A DNA stretch of 64,000 nt from Polytrichum commune (taxonomy: Eukaryota; Streptophyta; Polytrichopsida; Polytrichales; Polytrichaceae). The translations under genes and the position numbers were made by a program. Below are positions 60,691-64,000 of the stretch, piece by piece. The number at the start of each line of letters is the position of its first letter. Within the stretch, counting starts at the first letter, position 1. The DNA is taken from positions 29,948,001 to 30,012,000 of the forward strand of contig OX485804.1 of assembly GCA_950295325.1 (NCBI GenBank), given 5' to 3'. The notes under the pieces were generated by a model that did not search any database, was not told where the DNA came from, and saw only the letters and a list, made by a program, of their open reading frames with translations.

Positions 60691-63046
60691 TTTTCTCAAT
60701 AATAATGAGTTGCGTCCTTGAAAGCCTAAATTTTTGCCTTGGGATTTGTGCTCTTAGGATTGAGGTGGCCATGAGGTTTGCTTGAAGGGGCTTCATTATG
60801 TGCTTTACAATCTATGTTTGGAGGAATTATGTGCCCATGACATTTTTTGATCCCGCCCTTCAATGTGACTCTTCAATGGCCTTCATTGTACACCTTGAAA
60901 TGCTTAAAGGATCTAGGTGGCTTTGAAATGTATCCTTTGAAACTTATGCTCCTAAAAAAATCCAAGTGCCCTTTTTAATGTGGCTAGTGGGCTTAATCAT
61001 CATTGTCATTTGCTTGATGAGGTTTGAGGTGAGGTTCAATACATTGTCTATGTGAAGGTAATCTCCGGGTTGAAAATAGAAGTGTATTCTATTTTGCAAT
61101 ATATCTTTGAATATATATATATATATATATTCTTGTATTGTGTCTCAAGAGATGCCATCCCCAACAACTATTGGTGTTGGTTGTGAAGATTCATCAAATG
61201 TGGTTCCCCCAAACATGAGCAAACCCAACCTTAATAATTTCAACTTTTTGATAGGAAGCATGTGTTTGAGACCCATTAACAAATCTAGGCTCTCAATCAC
61301 TCTTTGTCGGTTGAAGACTTTGGCCGTATTACGTTTTATTTTGGAGGTAGATGTTTAGTTGCTAGACAATGAATTTGTTAATGGATATAGGGAAGGTGAT
61401 AGAGTTTTCTATGTTTCATTGACAAATAATATGGGTAACCAGTCCGATGTCACAAATGAACTCAAAGACATTTGGAGTGTGCATTGGCAACATGCTAATG
61501 ATGTGTTTGAGAAATTGCCTTAATGAGGCAAGTAAGTAAAACCCCCTACCTCTATTGTAGAGTCTCCCTAATTTGCGCATCAAAATACTCTACTCCCATA
61601 CGAATGTACACAAAACAATTAACTCTATGGCATCCAAAAGTGATCCCAAAGTGCCATGAAACATGACCCAGCTGGCCAATCACTGCATCCAGCCTATCAC
61701 TGCATCCTTTTCGAGCCAACACTTTTACTATTAGCCATTTTGGGTCCACACAATAATCATTCTACTCCTAGTCTAGTGCACCATTATTGGTCATTCATCA
61801 TCTTCCATTTGTCTACTTGACATGGTCCCAATTTGCTAGCTACAATGCTCTAAGTTAGATGTGATTGGAGACGAGTGAGCATGCATAACAACTAAGGTAT
61901 GTCGTCCTATTGTGGGCATTTCTAACTCCATTGACAGTTTTGACCATAAAGGTCATACTGTAGGTTGATAGCCGGTTCTACACAACTTTGTCGGGTGATT
62001 ATTTAAAGTTTTAAACAACTTTGACGTTGTTCTTTGATACCTTCAAAGTTCCAACTCATCGACATATAACCACTCAATAGGTGTAAGGCATTCACATTAG
62101 ACATTGTAATCTCGATACGTTTTAGAACATAAGTCCTCCCCATGAGGTGTCCAGGATTGATGTGGGAAATGTAAACTTGAGAGACCTTTGGTAGTCCTCT
62201 TGTATATATTTGTCCGTATCTTTTGTATAAAAACTTCAAATTGCACTTTGTTTTATTGGAGGTGGTACTATGTTTGATTGTCTATGATTTCTTAGTTTAA
62301 CAAAAATCCAAATCGTTTTCCCCTTCTTAGCACAATCAAGCTCCGAAAATCTCTTCACAACACATTTTCTCTTCAAACCTCCTCACTTCTTGAAAATTCT
62401 TGTTGGAATTCGTTCATATCTTTTGCACGAAATCCTCATACCACAAAGTTATTCTTGGAAGCAGTATTTTGTTTCATCTACCAACTTTTTCTAGTTGGAC
62501 ACAATTCCAAATAAGTGCATCTTCTATGTGAAATTGAAGTCCGAAAATGTATCAAGGACATAGACCAAGTTCTTAGTACGTAGTCTTGTAATTTCATGTC
62601 ACCCTATATTCTTTTGCAATGACTAAGGACAACTTGGAATATAATGCTAACCCCTCCTTATATAATAGCATACAATGGATTCCTAATACTAACATAAGCT
62701 TGTGTAAAGTGAGGATTACAATACTCCTGCAAATTTATGTAAAATCAATTAAAATAATTACGACAAATTATGTGCAACAATTTTGAAAATAATCCGACAT
62801 ATATTTGTAGAGGTATTTTGTGTTGGACTTGCTATCAACCTACAATATTGGAAAACATCTTACATAATTAGCGTTCGCAAATAAGAAAGATTGTCATTTC
62901 AAGTTTTCATACTAGAGTAGAGATGCAAAACTCAACATAGCTCAAAGTGAGACATTCTCTTTCTCTTCAAATTCTCAATGGAAACATTGTCAAAATTACG
63001 AGCAACAAACTCCCAGAAAATGCAAGTTTGAGCTCTAGTGTAAAGT
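60691..63046. other. Intergenic, no gene recognised
   Basis: A TA run lies near 61112-61130. Several open frames of 60-83 codons lack any recognisable motif. Confidence 0.5.
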
Positions 63047-63055
63047 GTACAAATG

Positions 63056-63471
63056 CCCGGGGAGTGCACTTAAAGTTAAGATTAGGAATACACGTGAGTG
63101 CGTTTTAATGGCATACCCCCTACAATACTTGGCCTTAAAATAGTTTTTAAATTAAGAAATTTGAAGTGCCAAATCATTACGTATATATCTATCACTTGGT
63201 ATAAATTTCAAGACGAAAAGTTTTTAAAAATCATTTAAAAAAAATGATAGAAGTTTGAACTAAAATGCGTTGTTTTTTGCTTCAAAAATCAATTTAAAAA
63301 TATTTACAATTTTTTTTAAAATTTATACAACAAGAACTTTAGATTGTGTTTAACAACTTCATATTTTTTTTTTACAAATTTTAGATGATTTTTAGTACAT
63401 ACATAGGGGGGGGGGGGTCAAAAGTACGCACTCACGTGATTCCTAGTCTTAACTTTAAGTGCACTCCCCGA
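63056..63471. mobile_element. Mutator-like MITE with 9-bp target duplication
   Basis: Flanked by gtacaaatg at 63047-63055 and 63472-63480. The ends cggggagtgcacttaaag and the reverse of ctttaagtgcactccccg pair; the inverted repeat runs on for about 45 bases to cacgtgagtgcgt. A G run (63404-63418) lies just inside the right terminal repeat. It is 416 bp and non-coding. Confidence 0.85.
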
Positions 63472-63480
63472 GTACAAATG

Positions 63481-64000
63481 TGACCTATTCATAACATATG
63501 ACTATATTCGTTAATTTGAGACTTTCTCTTGTCTCAAATTAATATATGGACCACAACAACATGGACTAATGTTTGGGTCGTCCTACCTTAACCACCTTGA
63601 TATGAGTTCTTAATTGGGTTCTTGATATGAATACTCGCTTCAAAGTATTTGCATCTTACAACATTCTCCAAAATCTGTGTGATTTTATCCATGCTCTTAT
63701 ATTTGTAACTGTCTCAAAATGCCGAAAAAATCCCAAATTAACGAATATAGTGATACATGCACAATTCCAATTGGAATATGTGCACATGTAGATTTTTTTA
63801 TTGGAAGGTTTTGAATTTGTATAAATGACATCCTACACTCATATACACACAACTTGCGATTTTATAATTTTCAATCCCTCTTTTCAATAAGTTGTGATAG
63901 GTTGGATTCAATATCATGAACCAATCAAAACATATTCCAAGGTTTCTTGGGGGTTCATACATATTGTTACATATCATGTATAAACACACCCCCCATGTAT
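63481..64000. other. Intergenic, no gene recognised
   Basis: AT-rich sequence to the window edge without a supported feature. Confidence 0.5.

Noticed and set aside
1-64000. CRISPR arrays, bacterial operons, rRNA genes, organellar insertions, complete LTR retrotransposons.
   Set aside because: None seen: no regularly spaced short repeats, no rRNA core sequences, and no paired long direct repeats with a polyprotein between them.

Overview
This is nuclear DNA of a land plant, very probably a seed plant. The evidence is intron-containing genes with plant-type GT-AG junctions (introns from tens of bases to about 1 kb) and three recognisable plant gene families. The genes sit in long AT-rich intergenic tracts full of decayed DNA transposons and miniature inverted-repeat elements (MITEs). 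I cannot name the species. No operons, CRISPR arrays or bacterial features are present.

Three host genes can be modelled exon by exon. (1) A two-B3-domain, REM-like transcription factor on +, about 16185-20719, with 5 coding exons. (2) A VPS38/UVRAG homologue on -, 26185-23507, with 7 coding exons and 369 residues; it is a subunit of the class III PI3-kinase complex that works in endosomal sorting and autophagy. (3) An N-glycan core beta-1,2-xylosyltransferase of family GT61 on +, 53361-56412, with 3 coding exons and 565 residues, acting in the Golgi. A fourth gene (+, about 42100-43173, possible 5' leader near 39482-39760) encodes a Myb/SANT-like DNA-binding protein with a proline-rich linker and a C-terminal coiled coil. 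It may be a domesticated or resident transposon accessory gene. The genes are unrelated in function and show no clustering logic.

Layout: 1-15.7 kb is repeats only, including a TIR element with its own zinc-finger ORF (5.8-6.7 kb), a 310-bp tandem duplication, three copies of one MITE family and a large foldback at 11.6-12.3 kb. 15.7-20.7 kb is the REM gene, with an array of copied exon ends in its first intron. 20.7-23.5 kb is spacer. 23.5-26.2 kb is VPS38. 26.2-39.4 kb is transposon territory: a Harbinger-like element holding a hAT-like insertion, MITEs, a dead pogo/Tigger transposase, and a 3-kb PIF/Harbinger element with a SINE inside its transposase. 39.4-43.4 kb is the Myb/SANT gene. 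43.4-52.4 kb is repeats, including one MITE hit twice by pogo-type elements. 52.7-56.4 kb is the xylosyltransferase. 56.4-64 kb is spacer with a tandem array and a Mutator-like MITE.

The most unusual items are the exon-end array in the REM gene, the double pogo insertion in one MITE, the hAT-like element with a repeated coding-like segment, the zinc-finger TIR element whose ORF is cut by a single stop, and the start-codon-bearing tandem duplication at the xylosyltransferase 5' end. Calls rest on reading the sequence; no database search was run.
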